Assembly: GCA_003615045.1 (NCBI GenBank)
Contig: ML014339.1
Location: forward strand, 1-25,180
Direction: 5' to 3'
Length of the DNA: 25,180 nucleotides
DNA from: Caulochytrium protostelioides
Lineage: Eukaryota > Chytridiomycota > Caulochytriomycetes > Caulochytriales > Caulochytriaceae
The position numbers and the translations under genes are program-made. The notes under the pieces are model-generated. The model was not told where the DNA came from. It ran no database searches and saw only the letters and a list, made by a program, of their open reading frames with translations. Below, one piece after another: positions 8,142 through 20,125 of this stretch; the stretch's first letter is position 1, and every line of letters begins with the position of its first letter.

Positions 8142-10184
8142 ATGGCTTCGGTCGCTGCCATGGAGTCCGCGGCGCATGCCACGGCGCGGTCCGAGACGCC
8201 CGTCAACAACGCCGGCGCCGCCGCGCTGACCCGCGACCCCGTGTACCTCTCGTTCACGCCATTCACCGACGCGTCCCGCACGACGCCGCCGTCCGCTTTC
8301 ATCGCGTTCGAAAAATGCCTCCAGGAAGGCGGCCGCATCACGATCGGGCGCAAAGTGAAGGGACAGATCGACGGCGCCGAGGACGTCGATGCGCAGCCGT
8401 CGCCGGTCTCGCCTGCCGCGGCCACGACGAGCCCGGCGGGCGCCGCCGCCACGAACGGCGTCACGAGCGCCACGCCCGGCACCCCCGGCGCAGCGGCCGT
8501 CGTGAGCGACAGCGCCGCGTCGCCCACCACGCCCGCCGCAGCCGCGGCCCAGGCGCCCGCCTCGGTCGGCAGCAGCTCCCCGGCGATGCCAAGCTTCCTC
8601 AGCCCGCGGCTCGCGAACCTGCTGCGCGGGGTCCACGGCAGCGCCGCGGTGCCGAGCGCGGCGGCGGCGGCCGCGGCGGCCGCTTCGCCGGCGTCGACAA
8701 GCAGCCACCAGGGCGACGAGACGGTGCCGTGCACGCCGCCGCCCACGCGGACGCCTCAGGCTGCGGACGTCGCCGTCGCGGGCGGCCGGGCGCCGCCGCC
8801 GCCGCCGCCGCCGCTGCAGCACGACCACGTCTGGTTTCAGAGCAAGGTCGTCAGCCGCATCCACGGCGAGCTCTGGCTGCGCGACGGCCAGGTGTACCTG
8901 AAGGACACGGGCAGCTCGTCGGGCACGTTCCTCAACCACCTGCGGCTGTCACCCACCGGCAAGAAGTCGCGGCCGTACCCGCTCCGCGACGGCGACGTGA
9001 TCCAGCTCGGCATCGACTACCAGGGCCGCACCGAGGACATCTACAAAGCCGTGATCATGAAAATCGCGATCAGCGGGCCCATGGCGGACTTCCAAACGCG
9101 CCGGCGCGAGAACCCCGTCAAGTTCCGGCTCGCGCTGCAGTCGCTGCTGGCCGCCAGCAACCCGTATGCGTCTACCGAAGCCTCGGACGCGCTCACCCGC
9201 CATAACCAGAGCGACCCGGGCATCGACCAGCCGTCGGCCGCCGCCTCCGTCGACTGCTGCATCTGCCTCTCGGGCATCGGGCCCTTCCAAGCGCTCTTCC
9301 TCGCGCCGTGCTCGCACTGCTACCACTACAAGTGCATCCGCAACATCCTTGAGGAGGGCTACATGTTCCTGTGTCCGCTGTGCCGCCAGGTCGCGAACCT
9401 CGACGCCAGCGTATCGATGGAGAGTCTGCCGCTCAGCCCGGCCGAGCCGAGCGACGAGCCCGTCGTCGGCGTCCGCGGCCCGCCCGCGCCGCGATCGGCC
9501 GTCGCCACCATCACCGCAGCCGCCCAAGCGGCGGTCGCCGCGGCCGCCGCGACCGCCGCGACCGCCGCCGCCGTGGTTTCCATGGACGAGCGTCCCGACC
9601 ATGTCGCCGCCGCCGACCCCGACATCAACGGCCCTGGCATCCACGACGATGAGGGCGGCGCGCCCGACGGCGCGGCGGCGCACAACGACCGGGGCCGCGG
9701 CCTCGCGGCGCCGCAGGCCATGACGCAGTCCCAGCAGATCGCGCAGATCACGGACGCGCTGAAGGACCTCGCGTCCTCGGCGAGTTCGGACGCCGCGCCG
9801 GGCGCCGCGTCGAGCGCCGCCGCGGCAGCCGGCGCCGTGGGCGCGATTATCCCCGCGGCCGCGTCGACGGCGACGGTGCCTGCCGAGCTCTCCGAGACGC
9901 GCGCGTCCGCGGCGGTGGCGGGCAGCGAGAGCCCGCAGCGGGAGGCGGGCAGCCGCGCGTCGGGGGCCAGCGGGGCAGCGGGGCAGGCAGAGGAGGCGCT
10001 GCTGTCGCCGTCGACGATGAGCGGCACGGCGGACAGCGCGCTGCGCAAGCGTTGCGATGAGCACAACTCGGCCGACTGCTTGCCGCGCCCGTACGGGGCC
10101 AGCGAAGACGCGATCGCGCCGCCGCCGCCGCCGGAGGCCGAGGCCGGGCATGCGGTTGCCGCCGACCGCGTGCATGCCGCATAA
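8142..10184 (+). CDS. dma1: FHA-RING E3 ubiquitin ligase, Dma1/CHFR-like
   Basis: 680 residues, one exon. Dma-type ligases read phosphothreonine through an FHA domain and ubiquitinate mitotic-exit, septation and spindle-checkpoint targets. The FHA domain starts at about residue 34 (PVYLSFTPFTD) with the Gly-Arg of ITIGRKVKG at 69-70. It is then interrupted by about 157 residues of Ala/Ser/Pro/Thr-rich sequence and resumes at W231 with VVSRIHGELW (Ser238, His241) and TGSSSGTFLNHLRLS (Asn265), the phosphopeptide-binding loops, to about 310. The RING finger is at 372-415: CCICL, APCSHCYHYKC, FLCPLCR, a C3H2C3 pattern. The FHA-RING spacing and the PCSHxYHYKCI segment are typical of fungal Dma proteins. 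After the RING the tail is Ala-rich and low complexity. The protein is longer than the yeast Dma proteins (roughly 270-520 residues) because of the insertion and tail. The start follows the 27-bp duplication and has good context (GTCATGG). Confidence 0.85.
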   Translation: MASVAAMESAAHATARSETPVNNAGAAALTRDPVYLSFTPFTDASRTTPPSAFIAFEKCLQEGGRITIGRKVKGQIDGAEDVDAQPSPVSPAAATTSPAGAAATNGVTSATPGTPGAAAVVSDSAASPTTPAAAAAQAPASVGSSSPAMPSFLSPRLANLLRGVHGSAAVPSAAAAAAAAASPASTSSHQGDETVPCTPPPTRTPQAADVAVAGGRAPPPPPPPLQHDHVWFQSKVVSRIHGELWLRDGQVYLKDTGSSSGTFLNHLRLSPTGKKSRPYPLRDGDVIQLGIDYQGRTEDIYKAVIMKIAISGPMADFQTRRRENPVKFRLALQSLLAASNPYASTEASDALTRHNQSDPGIDQPSAAASVDCCICLSGIGPFQALFLAPCSHCYHYKCIRNILEEGYMFLCPLCRQVANLDASVSMESLPLSPAEPSDEPVVGVRGPPAPRSAVATITAAAQAAVAAAAATAATAAAVVSMDERPDHVAAADPDINGPGIHDDEGGAPDGAAAHNDRGRGLAAPQAMTQSQQIAQITDALKDLASSASSDAAPGAASSAAAAAGAVGAIIPAAASTATVPAELSETRASAAVAGSESPQREAGSRASGASGAAGQAEEALLSPSTMSGTADSALRKRCDEHNSADCLPRPYGASEDAIAPPPPPEAEAGHAVAADRVHAA

Positions 10185-11235
10185 GGAGCCACTGATCATG
10201 CCGCATCAGCGGCCCCTTCGGCACGGATTAACCACAGGGGCACGAGAACAAAAGAAAGCCATCGGAGCGGATGCTGGGATGCGTCTTTGGCATGCAACGG
10301 CGTTCGGTGGTTTTTGCGAAGAGGGACTCTCTGTTTAGACTATCGTCGTAACAACGAAAAAGCATGCTTGCCCTCGGCGAAACAGACGGCGGGACGGAGA
10401 GCGTTGCGCCACACGGTGGTGTGCGGGTGGTGGGGCCCCGTGAAGGTGGCGGCGGCGGTGGCGGGCGAGGCAGCACACGCACGGGTCCATGCGCGGGCCA
10501 TGGGACTTCCCGCGGGAATCCCCGCTCGGTGGCCGGCATGCGCGGTCTCCGCCGGGAGCGTGATGCTCCTGGCGGCACGAGCATCAGCGGACGCCGATCG
10601 TGGTCAACGGCGGCCTCGACGGTGCCTGGACGGCTTCGGCGAGGTCCGATCCTGCGCAGGCGCCGCCACGTCGCGGCGGGGTCTCCTTGGGTGCGCGGGC
10701 CGTGGGGACGCCGCGCAGCGCCTCGCGCATGAGGCCTGATCGCGACATTCCCCTTACGGCGCTCCAGCACGGCGCCTTGGCATTGCGTCGACGGATCACC
10801 GTCCGCGACGCGTTCGCTTTCTGCCTGGCGAAGGCTCCCGCCCAGACGCACTCCTCGATCGGCTGCCGCTGATGCTTTCCCGCTGCCGGTCGCTTTGCTC
10901 CGTCTCCGCTGACGACAGCGACCACTAACCAACTAGAGCGAGAGCGGCAAGTATACCCGGCGGCAGCACCGCCGCCTGGCCGCCCGAGTATCCGCATCGC
11001 CGCTGGTGCGGCCGCGTGGCGCAGCACGATCCCTGCCCGGCCACGCGACCCCCGCGATCCGCGCGACGCCGCCCCGCCCTCGACCACGGGGATCGAGCCG
11101 CATGGCGGCTCCCGCGATAGCGACAGCGTCCGTCATCGTCGGTGCGTCGCCAGCCCCCGCGTGGGGCCGCGGCGTCCGCGCGTCTTGACCGCCGCCGCCG
11201 CCGCCGCCCTCGGGCCTTGATCGCGACCCGCCGCG
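10185..11235. other. Intergenic gap between FHA-RING and Sea3 genes
   Basis: Downstream of the FHA-RING stop the sequence drops in GC for about 180 bases, including ACAACGAAAAAGCATGC near 10351, which may hold its 3' end. Further on, several overlapping frames are open on both strands (for example + 10287-10739), none with a recognisable domain or consistently high GC3. The last 300 bases should contain the Sea3 promoter and leader; no TATA box is visible, and there is a CCG run at about 11189-11210. Confidence 0.5.
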
Positions 11236-14200
11236 ATGGCCGCGCCGCCGCCCGGCGCCGTCGCGCTCGGCGGCGATGCGGACCGCCGCTCCGGGTACCG
11301 CGAGGACGCGGTCGATCCGACCGTCCTGACGGACGGACGGCTCTGGGACGACGTGTCGTACGCCCGGCTGACGGCCTACCGCCGCGCGCTCGCGGCGCCG
11401 TCCGGCGACAGCGAGCGTCTCGAGGCACGTGGCCGCCGGGACCCTGTCGCGGCATTGGCCACGGGTGCTCATGCGACTGCCGCTGCTGCTGCTCACGCGC
11501 ATACGGGCGCGACGACGGGTGCTGGCGGTGCTGGTGTTGTGAATTCACAGGCCGATGCCACAGCGTCGAGCCGGCATGATGACGAGTATTCCGGAGGACG
11601 GCGGCCGTCCAGCACGGCCGGACGGCCGCGGGCGCGGTCTGCGGCGACGCGGTCGGACGTCGCGCCGCTCAGCGACGTAGCGCTGCCCGCCACATCGACG
11701 CTGCAACAGGAAATGACCATCCACCTCGACATCCCCGGCACAGCGCTGAGCGTGAGCCCGACCGGCCAGCACGCGGTGCTCGCCGCGAAGCGAGGGCTGT
11801 ACGTGCTTGACCTGGACAAGACGTGGGAGGCGCCGCGCGTGTTCCAGCATATGACGAGCTGGGAGTCGCAGTGGACGGTCCAGGACGTGCAGTGGAACCC
11901 GCATCTGTCGCGGTCGAGCTGGATCGCGACGACGTCAAACCAGCGCGCCCTCGTCTGGAACATCGACCGCGGCGGGCGCGCGGCGCAGGCCGCGGCGGGC
12001 CACGAGCCCGCAACCATGATGCCGCCCGCGGTGCCCGGCTCGACGGAGAACGTGGAGTTTATCCTACAGCGCCACAAGCGCACCGTCGTCGATCTCAACT
12101 GGTCCCCGTTCCACCCCGAAAGTCTCGTGACGTGCTCGTACGACTCGTGGGTGCATCTGTGGGACCTGCGCCGCAATACAAACTCTGCGCCGGCCGCGTC
12201 CTTCTGCGCCTGGACCGCGGCCGCGACGCAGGTCAAGTTCAACAAGCAAAATGCGTACGTGATCGCGTCGAGCCACGACACCGATGTGCGGCTCTGGGAC
12301 CTGCGGAAGGGCTCGACGCCCGTCGTGACGTTGGTCGCGCATATGGCCAAGGTGTACGGCATCGACTGGCGGCCCGATCGCGACCACCACCTCGTGACCT
12401 GCGGGCAGGACGGGCTGGTCAAGATGTGGGACACGCACAACCCGCGCGTGCCGCAGTGCGAGCTGAACACCGGGAGCCCGGTTTGGCGCGCGCGGTTTAC
12501 GCCCTTCGACGCCAGCCACATTGTCACGATGGCCCAGCGCCGCGACTGCTTCCTCAGTCTTTGGAACCTCGACGACCTCTCGCGACCGGTCCACGTGTTC
12601 ACGGGGCACCGGGATCTCCCGCGTGAGTTTGTCTGGCGCCGCGGCCAGACCAGTGAAGACGCGCACGTCTACCAGATGATCACGTGGGGCAAGGACCGCG
12701 ACCTGCGGCTGTGGCCGGTCACCTGGTCGCCCTTGGACGGCCTCGGCACCCAGAGCACGATCGACTACCCGCCCGACGTGCCGGACGCGTACAGCAAACT
12801 CATGACCCCCGAGATGCTGCTGTCCACGGCCCACGGCAGCACGACTCACGGCAGCACGACCCCCGATGACGGCAACGGCAACGACGGAGGGACACGTCGC
12901 GGAAGCGTGGCGGCCGCCGCGGGCAGTGACCCTGATGCCGCGCGCGCCGCGGGCCGGCGCCACCGGACCTCGCGTCTCTCCTGCGCGCTGCGGCCCGACC
13001 GCGACCCCGCGGTGCACGGCGACGACGCACCCCCGGACGGCGACGATCCCCTCGACGGCTCCGACTCGAGTCCGTCGCCCTCGACGCCCGGCGGCGGCGG
13101 CGACGACGACGCCGGCAGCCGCGCGACGAGCACCGCTGCCCGGCGCGACGGGCTCAGCACGCCGCTGCACGGGTTCCACGCGGCCGCCTTTTCGCGCGCG
13201 GACCCCGTGACCTTCCAGATGGGCTCGCGCCCGTCGTCCGCCACAGCGTCCGTCACGTCGGCGTCCGACGGGATCGCGCACGCGAGCGCGATGGGCGCAG
13301 CGACCCCCGCGACGCCCACGGCGGCCGCGACGACGCGGTACGCCTCACTCGGCGAGGAAGTCCGCCACGTCATGCAGCACTACCCGATGGTCCAGCACGC
13401 GCTCAACGGCCGCGTCCTCCGGCTGATGGTGCCCACCGCACTCGCGCTCCCGGATATGGTGACGCGCATCGAAATCGAGTTCGCCGACGACACGCGTCGT
13501 CCCATCGGCGGCGACGGCATTGACGGGCACCACGGCGACGGCGACGGTGCGCCGTCGCTGGACGGGCCCCAGGACGTTTCCGGAGGCCTGCCGCATCGGG
13601 AGAGCGCTGCGGCGCGCCACCCGCGCGGTCGCTCCGCTGCCGCCGCTGCTGCCGCCGCCGCCGCCAAAACGGCCCTTCCCGAGTTCCGCATCCAGACCTC
13701 GGGCACAGTCTCGATGGCGTACCGCCTGCGCCTCGTTCACCAGCTCCAAACCATCGCGGCCCAGTGCCGCCAGGACGGCTTCGGCTGCATCGAGGCGTGT
13801 GTCCGCTTCCTCATGTTTGGCGAACTGCCGGTCACGTCGACGGCGGTCGCTGCCGCCGCCGCCGCCGCCGCCGCCACTGCAGGCGCTGGCGCCCACCGCG
13901 GCGGCGCGACGCCGACGCAGGCGACGACCCCGCATCTCGGGTATGCGCGGTCCTCGTCGCTGCGCGATGAGTTGCACCACAGCACGGCCTCGGCGTCAGC
14001 GTCGTCGCCGGCCTTGTCCTCCGCGGCGGTTGCTGCCGCCGCCGCCGCGCGGCTCGGAAGGCCTCTGCCTTCGCCCCACGACGCGGACATGGCCTCCGAT
14101 CCGAGTGGCCTTGCGCATCACGCCCCGCAGCGGCACCACCCAGGCCCCGGGCCGCTGCCCCACCCCCCGTCGAGCTCCAGCGCCACGCGGCGCGCGTCGC

Positions 14201-17200
14201 AGAGCCAGGAGCACCTGCAGGCCTTGACGAGCCCTCATCCGGCGTCTCATGCGCAGCACCGCCGCGCCGAGTCCGGATCCGGGTCCGGGTTCGCGCTGCC
14301 GCGGGCGCCGCTGCACGCGACGATGCAGGCGCAGGCCCGGGCACCAACCCCTCCGTCGCCCCGCGGGAGCCCCGTCGCCGGCTCGCCCGGCGTCGTTCCG
14401 CCGGCCGCCGGCTCGCGTCGCGCCACGCCCCAGCCCCGACTCGTTGGCGGGGGCGCCGGCACGGGGTCCCACGGCGCAGGCGATACGGCGCTGCATCGCA
14501 GCGCCAGCGGCGCCGATCTCCACAAGACCCGCAGCGACCCGCGGCTGCACGCGCTCAACGCTGGCCACGGCGGCATGAGTCTACCGCCGGCGCTCGCGGG
14601 GCACCTGTCGCATCCAGCGATGTCGGCGGCGGCGGCGGCGACCGCGCTCACAGCGGCGACGGTCGGGCCATCGCTCGGGAGCGCAGCAGCCCCGGCGGCG
14701 GGCACTCGCGGCCTGCCGCCCGCCGTCCCGACCGCCCCGGCCTCGGTCACGTCGGCCGCCGCCGATGCGAAACCGCGGCCTGGCGCCGTTCCGCGTGACG
14801 TCGCCAACGCCAACGTCCCGTTCCCGCGGCTGTGCGGCGCGGCCTTCTCGCCGCTCACGGGCCGCCTCGTCGCGTTCCACTCGCAGCTGCCGCACCCGTC
14901 GACCACCGGATTCACCGCCTACTCGTTCACGCTCAGCAGTCTCCAGCAGCCGCTGCTGCAGACACAGACCTTCCGTTTTATGCCCAAGACGTATGTGCTG
15001 TTCCAAGCGTACCAGAGCTTTCTGGCGTCGTCGCGCTGGTCGGCGCCCGGGTTCGCGAGTGGGCTTGGCGCGGCGGGCGACCCGCGGCTCGCCGGCCTCG
15101 ACGGCGCGCTCGCCAGCGGCGGGCCCCGCCTCACCCCCAGCGCCACCTCCCTGCTCGACGACGCCGCCGGCGGCAGCGGGCTCAGCAGCGGCTTCGGCAG
15201 CGGCTTTAACGCCGGCATCGGCGTCGGCAGTTCCCCGTGGTGGATCACGCCCGACGCGAGCTCGAGTCTGATGCACCCCTGGGGCACCATGGACCCCGCG
15301 GGCCGTCTCGATGCGCTGCCGACCCTCTCCTCGCTGAAATTTCCGTCGCGGCGCATGATCGCGTGGCAAAAGAAGTGGCAGGACTACATGAAGCACCATG
15401 CGCTCACGGCGCTCGGAGACGCGGCTGCGCTCGAGGACGCGGTCCGCGCTGCGGCCGCGCCCTTGATGCCGACGGGTCTCTCGCCGCAGGACTACGAGCA
15501 CGCGTCCACCATGATGCCGCTGCCCGTGGCGGACCCATCGCCGCGCGCCCGCAGCTGGGGCTTGTCGTCCGCCATGCGCGCCGCGGCGCCGCTGCTGCCG
15601 CCGCCGCCGTCCGCCAGCATGACAGGGCTCCCGCCGGCCTCGGCGTCGTCCGCGTCCATGGCGCGGTACCTGCCGGCCTCGGGGTTCCCCGGAGCGGCAG
15701 ACGTGGTCGCGAACCCCCATCGCCTCGTCGCGTCATGGTTCCACGAGGAAAGTGAAGCGCAGGCGCAGGCGCAGGCGCAGCGCGGCCATCTGGTCGATCC
15801 TCTGCCGCACACGTTCGCGACCCACCACGATGCCTCGAACAAGATGCTGAACGTCTCGCGGTTTGCAGGCCCCGTGCCGGCCATTCTGCTGAACCCGTCG
15901 ACGCCGTTCGGCCCGCCAGAACGGCCGCTGCACCGTGCCTCGCCCTTAGGCATGAGCGACCGCCTCCCGGCCGCCGCCGCCGCCATCCGCTCCCCGTCAC
16001 CGATCCATCGCCTCGGAGCCAAACATTCGTCGCCTGAGGGGCCGGTGCTGGCGCACAACGGAGAAACCCCGACCCCACCAGCGCCGGCCGACGCTCATCA
16101 TCGCCATGCCGCGACGCCCGCCCCGCCCGCATTCATGACCTCCGCCTCCGACTCCGCCGCGCCGACGTCGCGACGGTTCCATGGCCAGGCGACCCATGCA
16201 CCGCCGTCCACAGCTGTCTCGGCCATCACGACCGCCATGTCCGAGCGCGACAGCGCGTCCGTCGCGAGCCCGCTGCCGCACGGGTCGCCGGTCGCCCGCC
16301 GCTACGATGCGAGCGATCCACCAACGGCGGCGGCGATGAGCACGAGTCGGTCGGTGCTGCGCGTGCCGCCAGTAGTCAATGCCTTCCCCGCCGCGCTGAG
16401 CGGCACTTCCCCGCGGGTCTCGATGCACCGCAACCGCGGTTTCTCGCACAACGAGCTCGACCACTTGCGGCAGATCCAGCAGGAGGTGCTGCGCGAAGAG
16501 CAGAGCGATTTCGCCGGCAGCGCGGCGGCCATCGCCACAACCGCCGCTGGCGCCGCCGGGGCCGCCCACGCCGCGACCGAGCAGCGGCCGCAGACGCACG
16601 CCTCGCCGCGGCGCATCGTGCGAGGCGATCCTGCGCTCGCCTCGCCATGGTATCAGAGCCACAGCGCGTACCTGCTCCATCGGCCGCTCATCAACATCTT
16701 TTCCTTCTCACCGCGGTCCCAGTGGTCCACGGGCACCGGCGTCACCAGCTCGGATGTCGACAATGACAGCCAGAGCGACGACCTGCCCCTTACGACGCGC
16801 CATGGCGGGCATGGTGGCGGCGGTCCCATGTCCCATCGCCACGAGCACGATCACGCGTCCCGTCGCTACGACCACGACCACCATCACTTGCTGCCGCTGG
16901 ACGACAATGATGGCGGCGGCGCTGGCGCCGGCGGGCTCGCAATGCTGCCGGTCGGCTCGCCGTACCACGACCCCGCGGGTGCCGCCTCCCTGCGCAACCG
17001 CTGGCTGAACGATGCGCCTGCGCCCGAGGTCACCGCGGACGGAAGTGTGATTGGCTCGCTCCCACGCCGCACGGGGTTCCAACGACAACTGCGGCTCGAC
17101 GTGCCCCTGCCGAGCGACCCCTTGCTGGCGCCTCATGCGGATGGCGGGGGAACGGTCGATGCTGCGACCGCGACGGCCGCCGCTTCCACGATGGCAACGG

Positions 17201-20070
17201 CCATGGCCACGGCGTCGACGGGCCTGACGTCGGGATCGACCGGCATCGCGGGCGGCGGCCGCGGCTCGCCCTTGCGCATGCGGTCCATCTCCACCCATGC
17301 CGACGGGGCCGCGGCCCGCGTGGCGACGGGTATGGTCGCCAGCGCCGCCGACGCGCCTCACGCGGTCGCGCGGGACGGGCCCGGGCTCGACGCGATGCCC
17401 GCGATCCGCCGCTCGCGGCGGCACAGCCGCGTCTATGACGGGTCCCAGCCGGCCTGGGCGGCGGCCGCACGGTCGAAGACGCCGGCCGCCGCCGCCGCCG
17501 CCGCGGCTGCGGCCGCGGCCGCGCCGAAGCTGTGCCGCTCGCGCGTCGTCATCTGGGCGCCCCAGGCGCTGGGCACCTTCCCCTTCTACGCCGGCTGGGC
17601 CGCCGCGTTGTGCCGCGTGGCCACCCAGCCGCCCGAGCAGATCTGTCTCGCAATCGCGCGCGTGGCGCAGCACGCCGGGCGCCCCGAGCTCGCCGGGCTC
17701 TGGACCACGCTGGCGCTGCTCACCGCGGCCGTCGTGCCGACCGACAGTCGTCCGCGGCCGTGGCACACGCCGGTGCCGGCGCGCGCGCCCGCCCTCTTTA
17801 GCCACGACGGCGGCATGGACGGCGGCATCGTGCCCCTGCCGCCCGCGCCGCCAGCGGCGGCGGCGGCGCCGACCGCGCCGTCCCACGTCGCCGCGACGGC
17901 GGCCCCGACGACCCCACCGGCCGCGTCGCTGATGGCACGGCCGCCGCACGCCATCCCGAGCACCCCGCAGCTGCCCGGATGGCCATGGAACGTCGCGCCG
18001 CCGCCCGAGACCGTGCTCGATGACGATGCCATGCGCGATATCGCCGACGTCACCCAGCGATACCTTGGCGCCTCACGGCGGCGGCTCCGACGTCGCGGCG
18101 TTCCCAGCGGCCACGGCGACGGGATGATGGTCGACATCGGCAACACGTCAGTGTTGCCGATGTCGACGCCGCCGCCGCCGCCACCGCCGCCACCGACGCT
18201 GGCCGTACTGCCTTTGGAGGATGCGCCGGCGTCGCCATTGCTGTCGGCCGCAACGACACGGCCCCATCGCGCTCGGATTAACTGGCGCACGCATCCGTTC
18301 GGGCAGCCACTCATCCAGCGCATGCTGCAGGACCGCCACGACCACGGCGATCTGCCGACACTCGCGCTGATGCTCGGCGTCCTTGCCGCTTGCCAGCCTA
18401 ACGCCGTTTCGCTGTCGGTGACGCTTGCGCCCGCAGCCTCGCAAGCGCGTGTCGACGGCATCCGCCGGGTGCTGCACGATGTCCAGCAGTCCGCGCACCG
18501 CATGTTCCCGCTCGGCGCGATGGACGTCGCGGCGCTCGAAGGCCTGGTCCTCACGGCCGAGCCAGTGGCCGTCCACCCGCCCGCCGCGCCCGCGTCGTCG
18601 TCGTCGTTCCCGCCGCCGTGGCCTACCGCCGCCTCGACGCGCGGCGGCTCCGAGGAAAGCCTGGATTACTTCAGCATCCCGCCGACGGCGTACGCGAAAC
18701 CGGTGGGCCTCGGCGACGCGTCGGCGGCCGCCGTCGTCGCGGCCTTTCCGCGCGCCAACACGCCCTTCTCGGCGCTGTTCACGACCGCCCTCGCGACCGC
18801 CCCATCGAGCCTGCGGCCGCGCGGGCCCGGGCTGCATGCGCCCACCGCCCCGGCCGCGGCCTTCGCGCCCGAGTGGCCCGCGGCCTTCACGCCGGCGCGC
18901 ATGGCGTCGCTCCCGATGCCTACGCCCGGCGGGCTGCCCCTGCCAGCGCCGCTCGCGCGCCGGGGCGACCGCGACCCGCGGCTGAGTCTCGGCGGCCCGG
19001 GCGCCGCCGCCGCGTTCGACCTCGCGGCCGCGTCCGCCGCGGCGCGCGCACCGACGCCGTTCCCCACGCCGGCGGTGGCCTCGTGGTCGTCGTCGACGGC
19101 GCCGGCGGCGGCGACCGCGGGCGCCGCCGAGCGCGGCGAGTGGCTTTGGCTCAAGCCGCTGCTGTCGACCATGATCACGCCGCCGGCGCCGTGCGCGACT
19201 CCGGGGCTGAGCCTCAGCCTGGGCACGGGCGCGGGCATCGAGTTCCCGACGCCGGGCGCCGCGAGTCTCGCGGACAAGCTGCACGCGGGCGCTGCCGCGT
19301 CGTCGGCATCGAGCGGGATCGTGACGATGCTGTCGTCCGCGAACGCGACGGGGCTGCGCCGCGTCGAGAGCCAGAGTCTGCAGTACCGTCGCTGCGAGCC
19401 GCCGCAGAGCGAGATGTACAGCCATTTTTGGAAACCGACAACGCCGCTGCTCCCGACGATGATAATGCCGCCCTTCTCTCCCGGGGACGGGCCCGGGGAC
19501 GGGCGCTTCCACGACGCAGCGCATGGCCCTCACGACCCCAATGGCGGCGGCCATGGCGGCGGCCATGGCGGCGACGGCCGCCGCGGCTCGCACCACGACC
19601 CGCTCGACGCCGCGGCGCCGCCGACCACCGTCTCGCCGCTCGACCGGATCCTGCTCGCGGGCGCGCTGCTGCTCCACCAGTCGTGCGAGTATGTCGCGGC
19701 GTGCGTGCTTCTGCAGCAGATCACCGATGCGGCGTGGATCGCGCAGCAGAACGCGCAGTTCCGCATGGAGATGGTCGTCGTCGGCGTGCCTACGCTCGCC
19801 GCCGCCGGATGGGCGGCGTCCGCGGCGACGCCGGCGACGCCGACCACGCCGACCACGTCGTGGTCGGCCACCTCGGCCTCGCTGCGCCGCGGGTTCGGTC
19901 AGGACAAGCCGCCGCCCGCCGCGGCGTCCGCGTCCGCATCGACGATGCCGCCCAAGCATCCGCCGATCCGCGGGTTCCCGTCGGGGCTCTCGCTGCACAA
20001 GCTCTCGCCGTGGCCGCGGTCGCCGTCGCCGCACGACGACCCCGGGGCGGCCGCCACCGATGCCGCGGGA

Positions 20071-20125
<55 letters not shown>

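Noticed and set aside
6780-8939. A 719-codon open minus-strand frame
   Set aside because: It overlaps the 5' half of the FHA-RING gene antisense and is mostly Arg-rich low complexity. Only its last few dozen codons were kept as part of a weak candidate.
10287-10739. 150-codon plus-strand frame in the gap before Sea3
   Set aside because: Codon bias is only moderate, competing frames are equally open on both strands, and no domain or signal is recognisable.
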